A stretch of DNA of 64,000 nt from Paenibacillus antri (lineage in GTDB: Bacteria > Bacillota > Bacilli > Paenibacillales > YIM-B00363): positions 186,001 to 250,000 of the forward strand of contig NZ_VCIW01000007.1 in the NCBI RefSeq assembly GCF_005765165.1, written 5' to 3'. The position numbers and the translations under genes are program-made. The notes below the pieces were generated by a model. That model was given only the letters and a program-made list of their open reading frames with translations, made no database searches and was not told the DNA's origin. Numbering within the stretch: position 1 is the first letter of the stretch; each line of letters begins with the position of its first letter. Below are positions 56,376 through 64,000 of the stretch, piece after piece.

Positions 56376-57779
56376 ATGTCCTCTACTTCAAGACGTCCCA
56401 ACATCCTGTTTATTATGTCGGACGATCATGCCTCGCATGCGATCGGCGCGTACGGCAGCCGCATCAACGAGACGCCGAATTTGGACCGATTGGCGCGCGA
56501 GGGGATGCGCTTCGACAACTGCTTCTGCACGAATTCGATCTGCGCTCCCAGCCGGGCGACGATCCTAACGGGGACGTACAACCACATTAACGGCGTCAAG
56601 ACGTTGGGCGACGACTTGGACGGTCGACAGGTCACGTTCCCGAAGCTCCTCCAAGCGGCCGGCTATCAGACGGCGATGATCGGCAAGTGGCATCTGGGGC
56701 ATGGCGGCATCTACGATCCGACGGGCTTCGATTACTGGAGCGTCCTCCCCGATCAAGGCGATTATCGCGATCCGGATTTTATCGAGATGGGAACGAAGAA
56801 GAAATTCAACGGCTATGTGACGGACATCATTACCGACAAATCTCTTGGTTGGATCGAACGCCGCGACCCGGAGCGCCCGTTCATGTTGATGTGCCATCAC
56901 AAGGCGCCGCATCGCCATTGGGAGCCGGACGAGAAGCACAAGCATCTCTACGAGGATATCGACATCCCGGAGCCGGAGACGTTTAACGACGACTACGCCA
57001 CCCGCTCGCAAGCGGCCGTGCAAGCGAAGATGCGCATCGACGACCTTAACGACCTCGACACCAAAGGACCGCCGCCGGAAGGGTTGTCCCCCGAGGAGGT
57101 TCGGAAGTGGAAATATCAACGGTATATCAAAGATTATTTGCGCTGCATCGCTTCCATCGACGATAACGTGGGACGAATGCTGGATTTCCTCGACGAGAGC
57201 GGACTGGCGGAAAACACGATCGTCATCTACACGTCCGACCAGGGTTTCTTCCTGGGCGATCACGGTTGGTTCGACAAGCGGTTTATGTACGAGGAGTCTC
57301 TTCGCATGCCGTTCTTGATCCGTTACCCGAAGGAGATCGCGCCAGGGGGCGTGAGCGAAGCGATGATCTTGAACGTAGACTTCGCTCCTACGTTCTTGGA
57401 ATATGCCGGATTGCCGATGCACGAACGCATGCAAGGCGTCAGCATTCGGCCCTTGCTGAACGGCGTAACGCCGGAAGGCTGGCGGACCTCGATGTATTAC
57501 CGCTATTGGATGCATCTGGACGGCATCCATGAGGTGTATTCCCATTACGGCATCCGTACGCATCGATATAAGCTCATTTATTATTACGCCCAAGCGTTGG
57601 GGACGACGCATTCGAGAGACGAAGACCGTCCGCCCGAATGGGAATGCTTCGATCTGGAGCGGGATCCATTCGAGTTGAACAATGTGTACGGCGACCCGGA
57701 TTACTCGGATACGATCGAAGATTTAAAGCAGCAGCTTGAAAGGTTAATGGAAGACGTTCAGGACGAGTACATCCATTAG
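56376..57779 (+). CDS. Sulfatase (formylglycine-dependent, Cys type)
   Basis: This 467-residue protein is a type I sulfatase. It has metal-binding Asp16-Asp17 in IMSDDHAS, the activation motif CAPSR with Cys56 as the residue turned into formylglycine, and downstream GKWHLGHGG and DHGWFDKR segments. It removes sulfate esters from sugars or other compounds. There is no signal peptide, so it should act inside the cell. ATG 56376 has AAGAAGG upstream; the ATG at 56316 lies before the expected transcript start. It shares the LacI-type operator with the phosphorylase and importer genes, which links sulfate removal to glucan use. Maturation needs a formylglycine-forming enzyme not seen here. Confidence 0.9.
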   Translation: MSSTSRRPNILFIMSDDHASHAIGAYGSRINETPNLDRLAREGMRFDNCFCTNSICAPSRATILTGTYNHINGVKTLGDDLDGRQVTFPKLLQAAGYQTAMIGKWHLGHGGIYDPTGFDYWSVLPDQGDYRDPDFIEMGTKKKFNGYVTDIITDKSLGWIERRDPERPFMLMCHHKAPHRHWEPDEKHKHLYEDIDIPEPETFNDDYATRSQAAVQAKMRIDDLNDLDTKGPPPEGLSPEEVRKWKYQRYIKDYLRCIASIDDNVGRMLDFLDESGLAENTIVIYTSDQGFFLGDHGWFDKRFMYEESLRMPFLIRYPKEIAPGGVSEAMILNVDFAPTFLEYAGLPMHERMQGVSIRPLLNGVTPEGWRTSMYYRYWMHLDGIHEVYSHYGIRTHRYKLIYYYAQALGTTHSRDEDRPPEWECFDLERDPFELNNVYGDPDYSDTIEDLKQQLERLMEDVQDEYIH

Positions 57780-57823
57780 TAGTCATGTTCAGTTAGAAAA
57801 TGATATGGATACGCAGCAAAAAG

Positions 57824-57867
57824 AGAAGCATCCGGGAGGCGTTGCCGCCGGTAATGCTTCTTTTTTT
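57824..57867 (+). terminator. Intrinsic terminator after the sulfatase gene
   Basis: AGAAGCAT (57824-57831) with inner CCGG pairs with CCGG plus ATGCTTCT (57854-57861), followed by a run of T. Confidence 0.8.
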
Positions 57868-57911
57868 AGGCTCGCGATCGGTTAAAGCGGGGCGCCGAGT
57901 CGAATCGGCCA

Positions 57912-57963
57912 TTGACGATCGTATTGGAATTGTTTATAATCCAGACATCAATAGAAACGTTTC
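57912..57963 (+). promoter_or_regulatory. Promoter and LacI-type operator of the phosphorylase gene
   Basis: TTGACG (57912-57917), 17 bases, TATAAT (57935-57940) is an excellent promoter. GAAACGTTTC (57954-57963), flanked by ATCAAT and ATTGAT arms, lies at about +7 and would block transcription. Confidence 0.8.
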
Positions 57964-58077
57964 GATTGATCTCGTCGTTGGATTCAAACAAGCGATTTTA
58001 TCATTCGATCGGTCCTTATAGCCGTGATATGACGACGCTTACATTCAGACTAAGCAAGCAGGAAGGCAGTGAAAAGC

Positions 58078-61000
58078 ATGGAAGCAGGAATCGATCCGCG
58101 TAAGGCGATGGATTTGATCCGGATCAAAGCGGGAGAGCTGACGTTTGATTTTCTGAGCAGCGGGGATCTGTCGAGAGCCGTTCATCAAGAGACGATGCTG
58201 AACCAAGTGGTGTCGAGTTCCGTGGAAGGATCGTTGAACAACCTTTATTTACGCCTGCATCATGCAGAAGGCATTACTTATGAGCCGCTGGTCGGCATTC
58301 GTTCGGCGAGCCGCATGTCGGCGAGAAACGGACGCTTGCGATGGGAGGGGACGGCGTTCGGCGGCATCGCCTACGACGTCGTGTTCACCGCGACGGAGCA
58401 TGGCGTCTGGTTCTGGGATATAACGGTGGATTCCCAAGGAAGCGAAGCATGGATCGACGTCGTGTACGGTCAAGATATCGGACTCGCCGACATCGGCGCG
58501 GTTCGGACGAACGAAGCCTACATGTCGCAGTATGTCGATCATAAAGCGTTTAAGGACGAGAAGCTAGGGTATGTGCTGTGCTTCCGTCAGAATCAGCCGA
58601 TGAAGGGCGGCGCCTTCCCTTACATGCAGCACGGCTCGCTTACGGGCGCGGCCGGCTATTCGACGGACGGGTTCCAATTTTTCGGCCTCGGTTATAAGGA
58701 AACGAATGTGCCCGAAGCGCTTGGCAAGCCTGAATTGGCGAATGAAATCTACCAGTACGAATTCGGATATGCGGCGCTGCAATCGGAGCGTACCCGCCTC
58801 GAGGGGAAGGCGCGCTTCGTATTTTACGGCTTATTCAAAGCGAATCACCCTTCGGCCGTCGATTCGTTGGCGTTCGGCGCGGAGGTTCGGAACGCATGGG
58901 ATGAGGCCGAGCGTACCAAAGAAGCCGATCTTGCGGCAACCTCCGAGCCTATAGATAAAGTTGAAGTCGCCGCCGCAATCGGTTCCCCGGTGCGTACGGC
59001 ATCGATGACGATGGAGGAGATCGACGCCTATTTCCCGAATCGCCATCACGAGGAATGGCAGGACGGCAAGCTGCTCTCCTTCTTTACCGACAGCCACGAG
59101 CATGTCGTGTTGAAGGAGAAGGAGCTGCTAGTGGAACGTCCGCACGGTCATATCCTCATGTCCGGCGGCAACGACAAGATGACAGAGAACGTCATGACGA
59201 CGACTTCGTATATGTACGGCGTTTTCAACTCGCAACTGCTAGTCGGCAATACGAACTTCCATAAGCTGCTTACGAATACTCGCAACGCTTTGAATACGCT
59301 GAAGACATCGGGTCAGCGCATCTATGTAGAACTGGAAGGAACGTATCGGCTGCTCGCGATGCCTTCGCTGTTCGAGATCGGGTTCAACTATGCCCGTTGG
59401 TTTTACAAGGTAGCGGACGATACGCTTATTATTACGAATTATACGACAGTCGATACGCCCGAGGTACGCCTCCACTTGCGTTCGGCGAACGGGAACGCTT
59501 ATCGGTATCTCGTGACGAACCAGGTGTCGATGAACAACAACGAATACGATCTTCCTTTCCATATAGAGAAAGCGAACGGCATGCTTATTTTTAAAGCGGA
59601 TCGCGAATCGCTTTGTTCCTCGGTCTTCCCCGCTCTGCAATACCGGATGGCGGTGGACGGAGCGGACATGACGGTAGGCGACGAAAGCTTGTTGGTCCGA
59701 GGCGTCGCCCCCGGGGCCGCTTCGCTGGCGGTGCTTTCGCTCGGCGCGAGCGCGGAGTGGACGATGACCGTGCAAGGGCTGCTGCATGGCGAGGATTTGC
59801 CGCTCGCGGAACGGAAATCGGATATCGAGATCGAACGCTACCGCGCCTTTTTCCGGAACGTGATGAACGGCTTCCGCTTATCCGCGGATGGAACTGCAGA
59901 AGTTTCGGCCGAGTTGGAAAAGGTGAACGCATTAGCTTGGTGGTACACGCACAACATGCTCGTACATTACTCCGTTCCGCACGGATTGGAACAATACGGC
60001 GGCGCGGCGTGGGGCACGCGCGACGTCTGCCAAGGGCCGACGGAATATTTCATGGCGATGCGCAAATACGAGCGGGTCGCGGAAATTCTGAAGATCGTCT
60101 ACTCGCATCAATACGAGGATGACGGGAATTGGCCGCAATGGTTCATGTTCGACCGCTACTTCTTCATCCAGCAGGAGGAGAGTCACGGCGACATTATCGT
60201 CTGGCCGCTGAAGGTGCTGGGCGATTACTTGTCCGCAACGAACGATTACGGCATCTTGCAGGAACGCGTTCCATACACCGTGCGCCATAAGGGCGAATTT
60301 ACGACGGAAACGGCGACGCTGCTCGAGCATGCGTTGAAGCAAATCGCTTATATTAAGGATCACTTCCTGCATGACACGCACTTGTCCTCGTATGGCGACG
60401 GCGATTGGGACGATACGCTTCAACCGGCGAATCCGCAGTTGAAGCAGTATATGATCAGCAGCTGGACCGTAGCGCTGACGTATCAGACGATCGCGAAGTT
60501 CGGCCGGGCGATGGAGTCCGTAGATAGAGGGCAGTCATCGGCGCTGTTGGAGCTCGCGGCCGCGATCAAAGAAGATTTCAACCGCTATATGCTCCGACAT
60601 GAAGTGATTCCGGGCTTCGTCTATATGGAGAAGCCGGACGAGGCGAAGCTGATGCTCCACCCTACGGATACGACGACAGGCGTTCGGTACCGACTGCTTC
60701 CGATGACGCGCAGCATGATCGCGGAACTGTTGACAACGGAACAGGCAGAGGAGCATTACCGCATTATTAAAGAACGTCTGTATTGTCCGGACGGCGTACG
60801 ACTCATGGATCGTCCCGCGCCATATACGGGCGGCGTAAGCGCGAACTTCAAGCGAGCGGAGCAGGCGGCGAACTTCGGCCGGGAGATCGGTTTGCAATAC
60901 GTGCATGCGCATATCCGCTATGTAGAGGCGATGGCGAAGCTGGGCAAAACCGATGAAGTGTGGCATGGCCTGCTCGCGATTAATCCGGTCGGCCTGCGCG

Positions 61001-61470
61001 ATGTCGTACCGAATGCGGAGCTGCGTCAAAGCAATGCGTATTTCAGCAGCTCGGACGGCAGGTTCAATACCCGTTACGAGGCGCTGGAGCGATTCGACGA
61101 GCTTCGCGAAGGTACGGTGCCGGTGAAAGGCGGCTGGCGGATTTATTCTAGCGGCCCCGGGATTTACATGAACCAACTGATCGCGAATGCGCTCGGCATT
61201 CGCCAATCGGAAGGCGGAATGGTCATCGATCCGATTTTGCCCGAGAAGCTGAACGGCATGCATTTCGAATTCATGTGGGACGGCTTGCCGATCACCTTCG
61301 TCTATCGCATCGGCGATGCGAAACGGATCGCGAGAATCACGATCAACGGCGAGGAGATGCCGCTCATCCCGTCGGCCAACCCGTATCGTACGGGCGGCAT
61401 GCAAATTCCGGGCGAGCGATTGAAAGCGAGCTTGAATGCGGCCTCCAACCGGATCGAAATTTTTATGTAA
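58078..61470 (+). CDS. GH94-like glycoside phosphorylase, candidate 1,2-beta-oligoglucan phosphorylase
   Basis: This 1130-residue protein fits the long GH94-type glycoside phosphorylases. N-terminal beta-sandwich regions are followed by an alpha/alpha-barrel with the acid motif GDWDDTL (about residues 774-780), the counterpart of the DWND motif of cellobiose phosphorylase, and a C-terminal beta-domain. Length and context recall 1,2-beta-oligoglucan phosphorylase of Listeria innocua (Lin1839), which also has a LacI regulator and importer nearby. It would split beta-1,2-glucooligosaccharides with phosphate to glucose 1-phosphate. ATG 58078 has GGAAGG 11 bases upstream. No signal peptide, so it is cytoplasmic. 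Other linkages (cellobiose, chitobiose, laminaribiose) are possible but less likely given the size. Confidence 0.72.
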   Translation: MEAGIDPRKAMDLIRIKAGELTFDFLSSGDLSRAVHQETMLNQVVSSSVEGSLNNLYLRLHHAEGITYEPLVGIRSASRMSARNGRLRWEGTAFGGIAYDVVFTATEHGVWFWDITVDSQGSEAWIDVVYGQDIGLADIGAVRTNEAYMSQYVDHKAFKDEKLGYVLCFRQNQPMKGGAFPYMQHGSLTGAAGYSTDGFQFFGLGYKETNVPEALGKPELANEIYQYEFGYAALQSERTRLEGKARFVFYGLFKANHPSAVDSLAFGAEVRNAWDEAERTKEADLAATSEPIDKVEVAAAIGSPVRTASMTMEEIDAYFPNRHHEEWQDGKLLSFFTDSHEHVVLKEKELLVERPHGHILMSGGNDKMTENVMTTTSYMYGVFNSQLLVGNTNFHKLLTNTRNALNTLKTSGQRIYVELEGTYRLLAMPSLFEIGFNYARWFYKVADDTLIITNYTTVDTPEVRLHLRSANGNAYRYLVTNQVSMNNNEYDLPFHIEKANGMLIFKADRESLCSSVFPALQYRMAVDGADMTVGDESLLVRGVAPGAASLAVLSLGASAEWTMTVQGLLHGEDLPLAERKSDIEIERYRAFFRNVMNGFRLSADGTAEVSAELEKVNALAWWYTHNMLVHYSVPHGLEQYGGAAWGTRDVCQGPTEYFMAMRKYERVAEILKIVYSHQYEDDGNWPQWFMFDRYFFIQQEESHGDIIVWPLKVLGDYLSATNDYGILQERVPYTVRHKGEFTTETATLLEHALKQIAYIKDHFLHDTHLSSYGDGDWDDTLQPANPQLKQYMISSWTVALTYQTIAKFGRAMESVDRGQSSALLELAAAIKEDFNRYMLRHEVIPGFVYMEKPDEAKLMLHPTDTTTGVRYRLLPMTRSMIAELLTTEQAEEHYRIIKERLYCPDGVRLMDRPAPYTGGVSANFKRAEQAANFGREIGLQYVHAHIRYVEAMAKLGKTDEVWHGLLAINPVGLRDVVPNAELRQSNAYFSSSDGRFNTRYEALERFDELREGTVPVKGGWRIYSSGPGIYMNQLIANALGIRQSEGGMVIDPILPEKLNGMHFEFMWDGLPITFVYRIGDAKRIARITINGEEMPLIPSANPYRTGGMQIPGERLKASLNAASNRIEIFM

Positions 61471-61475
61471 TGGAT

Positions 61476-61508
61476 AAACTGGCGGTATCCAAAAGCCGCC
61501 AGTTTCTA
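61476..61508 (+). terminator. Probable terminator after the phosphorylase gene
   Basis: AAACTGGCGG (61476-61485) pairs perfectly with CCGCCAGTTT (61496-61505). Only a short T-rich tail follows, so read-through into the LacI gene is possible. Confidence 0.65.
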
Positions 61509-61550
61509 TCATAATAGAGTTATACAAATCGATAGAGAGGGGCTAGCGCT

Positions 61551-62534
61551 TTGGTTAGTATTAAGGATATCGCTAAACAAGCGGGGGTATCGATCTCGAC
61601 GGTATCTTACGCTCTTAACGGCAGCCCCAAGGTAACCTATGAGACGACGTCGAGAATTCTTGCCATCGCCAAGGCATTGAATTATGTACCGAACGCGGCG
61701 GCAAGATCGCTTAAGACGAGAGAGACGAAAATTATCGGCGTCTTCCTAACCGACTTCAGCGGCGCGTTCTACGGCGATCTCCTGCAAGGAACGAGGGAGA
61801 CGTTGACGCAAAAAGGCTATGACCTTATCGTATGCAGCGGGAAGCAGTCGCATCGGATGCTGCCGGAGCGCATGATCGACGGCGCCATTATTTTGGACCA
61901 GACGTTCGGCAGCGACGAGATGATCAGCTATGCCGATCGCGGGCATAAGCTCGTTGTGCTGGACCGAGAGCTTTCGCATCCGAACATCAACCAGGTATTG
62001 CTCGACAATAAGGCGGGAGCGATGCTGGCGACGGAATATTTGATCGAGCAAGGACACCGAACGCTTTACGCCGTAACGGGGCCAAGCGGCTCGTACGATT
62101 CGAAGCAACGGCTGCAGGCCGTCATGCAAGTGGTCGAGCGGACATCCGGCGTAACGCTTACCGTCATCGAAGGCGACTTCAACAAATCGGCGGGAGAGAG
62201 GGCGGCCGCGAGCATTATGGCGGACACGAACGGCGGCACGGTCTCTTCGGCCGTGTTTTGCTTCAACGACGAGATGGCGATCGGCATGTTCAATTATTTG
62301 GCGGGGAACCATCCGGAGGTTCGGATCGGAGAACAAATTCATATCGTCGGGTTCGATAATATAGAGCTGGCTTCGTATACGCAGCCGCGCCTAACCACGA
62401 TCGATTATTCGAAGCGCAAGTGGGGCGCGTTCGCCGCCGAGCAGTTGATCAAGCTGATTAACGGCGATACGGTGGACCATGAGCGGATCTATGTAACGTT
62501 GCTGAAAGGAAATTCAGTCGGCGCGGGGAAGTAA
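61551..62534 (+). CDS. LacI/GalR-family transcriptional regulator
   Basis: This 327-residue protein has the N-terminal LacI helix-turn-helix (SIKDIAKQAGVSISTVSYALNGSPKVTYETTSRI) and a periplasmic-binding-like sugar domain from about residue 60. TTG 61551 is set by GAGAGGGG. The GAAACGTTTC palindromes at 56286, 57954, 62548, 62596, 62728 and 62784 surround it and are of LacI type, so it most likely represses the sulfatase, the phosphorylase and the importer. The inducer is probably the imported oligosaccharide. Confidence 0.93.
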   Translation: MVSIKDIAKQAGVSISTVSYALNGSPKVTYETTSRILAIAKALNYVPNAAARSLKTRETKIIGVFLTDFSGAFYGDLLQGTRETLTQKGYDLIVCSGKQSHRMLPERMIDGAIILDQTFGSDEMISYADRGHKLVVLDRELSHPNINQVLLDNKAGAMLATEYLIEQGHRTLYAVTGPSGSYDSKQRLQAVMQVVERTSGVTLTVIEGDFNKSAGERAAASIMADTNGGTVSSAVFCFNDEMAIGMFNYLAGNHPEVRIGEQIHIVGFDNIELASYTQPRLTTIDYSKRKWGAFAAEQLIKLINGDTVDHERIYVTLLKGNSVGAGK

Positions 62535-62547
62535 ATCCAAACCGTAC

Positions 62548-62557
62548 GAAACGTTTC
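62548..62557. promoter_or_regulatory. LacI-type operator copy
   Basis: GAAACGTTTC, identical to the copies at the sulfatase and phosphorylase promoters, begins 13 bases after the LacI stop codon. Confidence 0.7.
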
Positions 62558-62590
62558 TTTTTAAACTCGACCTAGGGATGATAGAGCGCA

Positions 62591-62610
62591 AGTTCGAAAC
62601 GTTTCGAACT
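62591..62610. promoter_or_regulatory. 20-base perfect palindrome, extended LacI-type operator
   Basis: AGTTCGAAACGTTTCGAACT is fully symmetric and has the GAAACGTTTC core at 62596-62605. It is the longest copy and may bind most tightly. Confidence 0.75.
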
Positions 62611-62656
62611 CACGGTTTTTACTGTATATTTTATACAAAAAAGCTTATTATTAGTT

Positions 62657-62666
62657 GTTTGCAAAC
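62657..62666. promoter_or_regulatory. Different palindrome in the importer promoter region
   Basis: GTTTGCAAAC is symmetric but does not match the GAAACGTTTC copies. It lies about 30 bases upstream of the predicted -35 and may bind another regulator. Confidence 0.3.
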
Positions 62667-62687
62667 GAATTCATAACAAAAATATGG

Positions 62688-62716
62688 TTGATTTTACGGC
62701 GCCCATGATGTAATAT
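62688..62716 (+). promoter_or_regulatory. Promoter of the importer genes at 62865
   Basis: TTGATT (62688-62693), 17 bases, TAATAT (62711-62716). Operator copies flank it on both sides (62548, 62596, 62728, 62784), a layout suited to repression by looping. Confidence 0.6.
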
Positions 62717-62727
62717 TCGTGTTAAGA

Positions 62728-62737
62728 GAAACGTTTC
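62728..62737. promoter_or_regulatory. LacI-type operator copy just downstream of the importer promoter
   Basis: GAAACGTTTC begins 12 bases after the -10 box, over the expected transcription start. Confidence 0.75.
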
Positions 62738-62783
62738 AACAAGGGTCGAAGAAAGTCGGAACCTTTTTATTTTTTTGAGAATC

Positions 62784-62793
62784 GAAACGTTTC
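62784..62793. promoter_or_regulatory. LacI-type operator copy in the importer leader
   Basis: GAAACGTTTC within CGAAACGTTTCG, 56 bases after the previous copy, about five helical turns. Confidence 0.7.
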
Positions 62794-62811
62794 GCAAAAA
62801 AATCCCTGAAA

Positions 62812-62825
62812 TGTAAGCGCTAAAC
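62812..62825 (+). promoter_or_regulatory. Candidate CcpA (cre) site
   Basis: TGTAAGCGCTAAAC matches 12 of 14 positions of the cre consensus. Placed in the leader of a sugar importer it could provide glucose repression. Confidence 0.35.
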
Positions 62826-62864
62826 GATAGGCAAGTAGAAGAACCTTAACAGGAGTTGGGCCAC

Positions 62865-63809
62865 GTGGATGTCATAACAAAGGTTAAGCTTCATAGTGGA
62901 AATATTGTGCAGGAAGTGTTGAAAAATAAGGTTTTGTTTCTGATGCTTTCGCCCGTGATTTTGTACTTTATTATCTTTCATTACCTCGTCATGCCGGGCG
63001 CGTACGTCGCGTTCGTCGACTACAACATCAGCAAAGGCATTTTCGGAAGCGATTTTATAGGTTTGAAAAATTTCGAGTTTCTGATTAAAAACGGCGATCT
63101 CTGGAACATTACGAAAAATACGTTCCTTTATAATTTTGTATTTCTCGCGCTGGGGAACGTCATTCAAATCGTGTTCGCCATCATGCTTTCCGAAATCGCC
63201 GCCAAATGGTTCAAAAAGATTACCCAATCCGTTCTCTTGCTTCCGCATTTCATCTCCATGGTTATCGTCGGCGTGTTCGCCTACAATTTGTTCAATTACA
63301 ATACCGGCTTCATTAATACGATGCTTACCTCATTAGGCCTGGAGCGCTACGAATTTTACTCCGATCCCGGGATTTGGGTGTACATCATCGTGGCTTTCAA
63401 AATATGGAGCGCAACCGGATACGGCATGATCGTCTATCTGGCGACGATTACAGGCATTAATCACGACCTCTATGAAGCGGCTTATATGGATGGGGCGAGC
63501 CGTTGGCAAAGAATTCGCTACATGACGCTGCCGATGCTGAAGCCGACCTTTATCTTGCTGCTGCTGTTCGGGCTTGGCGGAATTCTCAAGGGCTCGTTCG
63601 ATCTGTTCTATAATCTGATCGGCACGAACTCGGTGCTTTATCCGCATACGGACATCATCGATACGTACGTCTTCCGCAGTCTGGTGGGGCAATTCAATTT
63701 CTCCATGGGTGCGGCAGTAGGTTTCTATCAATCTTTGTTCGGTCTTCTTCTCGTGTTAACGGTCAATCTGATCGTGCGGAAGATCGAACCGGACAGCGCC
63801 TTATTTTAA
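62865..63809 (+). CDS. Sugar ABC transporter permease, LplB type
   Basis: This roughly 314-residue inner-membrane protein has six predicted helices, an N-terminal LplB-like loop with YVAFVDYNISKGIFGSDFIG and the coupling loop EAAYMDGASRWQRIRYMTLP. GTG 62865 has AGGAG 9 bases upstream; TTG 62856 touches that site. It is under the LacI-type operators and, with the next permease, should import the oligosaccharide split by the phosphorylase. The binding protein is expected beyond the window. Confidence 0.9.
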   Translation: MDVITKVKLHSGNIVQEVLKNKVLFLMLSPVILYFIIFHYLVMPGAYVAFVDYNISKGIFGSDFIGLKNFEFLIKNGDLWNITKNTFLYNFVFLALGNVIQIVFAIMLSEIAAKWFKKITQSVLLLPHFISMVIVGVFAYNLFNYNTGFINTMLTSLGLERYEFYSDPGIWVYIIVAFKIWSATGYGMIVYLATITGINHDLYEAAYMDGASRWQRIRYMTLPMLKPTFILLLLFGLGGILKGSFDLFYNLIGTNSVLYPHTDIIDTYVFRSLVGQFNFSMGAAVGFYQSLFGLLLVLTVNLIVRKIEPDSALF

Positions 63810-63827
63810 GGAAGGAGGGTCGGTCGA

Positions 63828-64000
63828 ATGGTTCAAATCCATAATCAAAAAGAGGACTTCGGCAGCATTTTCATAAAGGCCATTAGTTATTTCTGTATCG
63901 CCTGCTTCGCCTTGGCTTGCCTCTTTCCCTTCGTGCTGATGATCTCCTCCTCCTTCATGAACGAGCAGGAAATCATCCGCGAAGGATACAAGCTGATCCC
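63828..64000 (+). CDS. Sugar ABC transporter permease, LplC type (3' cut by window)
   Basis: The visible 57 residues from ATG 63828, with GAAGGAGGG upstream, show a first membrane helix (FCIACFALACLFPFVLMISSSF) and then MNEQEIIREGYKLIP, the usual start of LplC permeases. The gene continues past the window end. It follows its LplB partner by 18 bases. Confidence 0.85.
   Translation, partial: MVQIHNQKEDFGSIFIKAISYFCIACFALACLFPFVLMISSSFMNEQEIIREGYKLI

Noticed and set aside
56286-62793. GAAACGTTTC palindromes as CcpA cre sites
   Set aside because: The cre consensus has an extra base on each side of the central CG and different outer bases. These copies are confined to one locus that encodes its own LacI regulator. 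Only 62812-62825 resembles cre.
62548-62793. CRISPR-like repeat array
   Set aside because: The repeats are 10-base palindromes with uneven spacing and no cas genes nearby; they fit operators.
1-64000. Mobile element or prophage content
   Set aside because: No transposase, integrase, terminal inverted repeats, target duplications or phage genes were recognised.

Overview
The window looks like part of a Paenibacillaceae chromosome (Paenibacillus or Cohnella type). The evidence is strong AGGAGG-like ribosome binding sites with frequent TTG and GTG starts, LplA/LplB/LplC-type sugar transporters, a membrane-bound AraC sensor of the YesN type, an MsmX/UgpC-like shared ATPase, and many intrinsic terminators. 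No tRNA, rRNA, CRISPR array, phage gene or insertion sequence was recognised. Almost everything concerns capture and breakdown of complex, probably acidic, polysaccharides.

Region 1 (1-16006) is an acidic-polysaccharide locus: a heparinase II/III-like C-terminus, a GH88 hydrolase, a DUF2264 protein, an LplABC-type importer, a divergent Tat-exported beta-helix protein with its own tatA, an IclR regulator, and an operon of sialidase-fold protein, NAL/DapA-type lyase, solute-binding lipoprotein and Gfo/Idh/MocA dehydrogenase. Four copies of one three-part operator tie these promoters together, probably under the IclR protein.

Region 2 (16100-30723) is the most unusual part: a shared-type sugar ATPase, then a tightly packed, mostly start/stop-overlapping operon. 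It encodes a solute-binding protein fused to two carbohydrate-binding-like domains, two permeases, an NHL-propeller/TPR/YIP1 membrane protein, a DUF5696 protein, two further permeases, and an OmpR-type regulator with its histidine kinase.

Region 3 (30777-46207) has an MFS exporter, the YesN-type regulator, and an apparent operon of two permeases, a solute-binding lipoprotein, two large secreted beta-helix proteins and a second GH88 enzyme. By eye this stretch is more GC-rich in third codon positions than regions 1 and 2.

Region 4 (46300-56277) is a mixed housekeeping and stress segment: a Crp/Fnr regulator with a small DUF2892 membrane protein, a WYL regulator, an AlkZ-type winged-helix protein paired with a 14-helix exporter, an NADP-dependent oxidoreductase and an MFS transporter divergent from a LysR regulator, a methyltransferase, and a GNAT gene broken by an internal deletion.

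Region 5 (56286-64000, cut by the window end) is a LacI-controlled locus: a sulfatase, a GH94-like phosphorylase that may act on beta-1,2-glucooligosaccharides, the LacI regulator and an importer. Six GAAACGTTTC palindromes lie at the three promoters. Five permease pairs but only one ATPase are present, which fits the shared-ATPase model.
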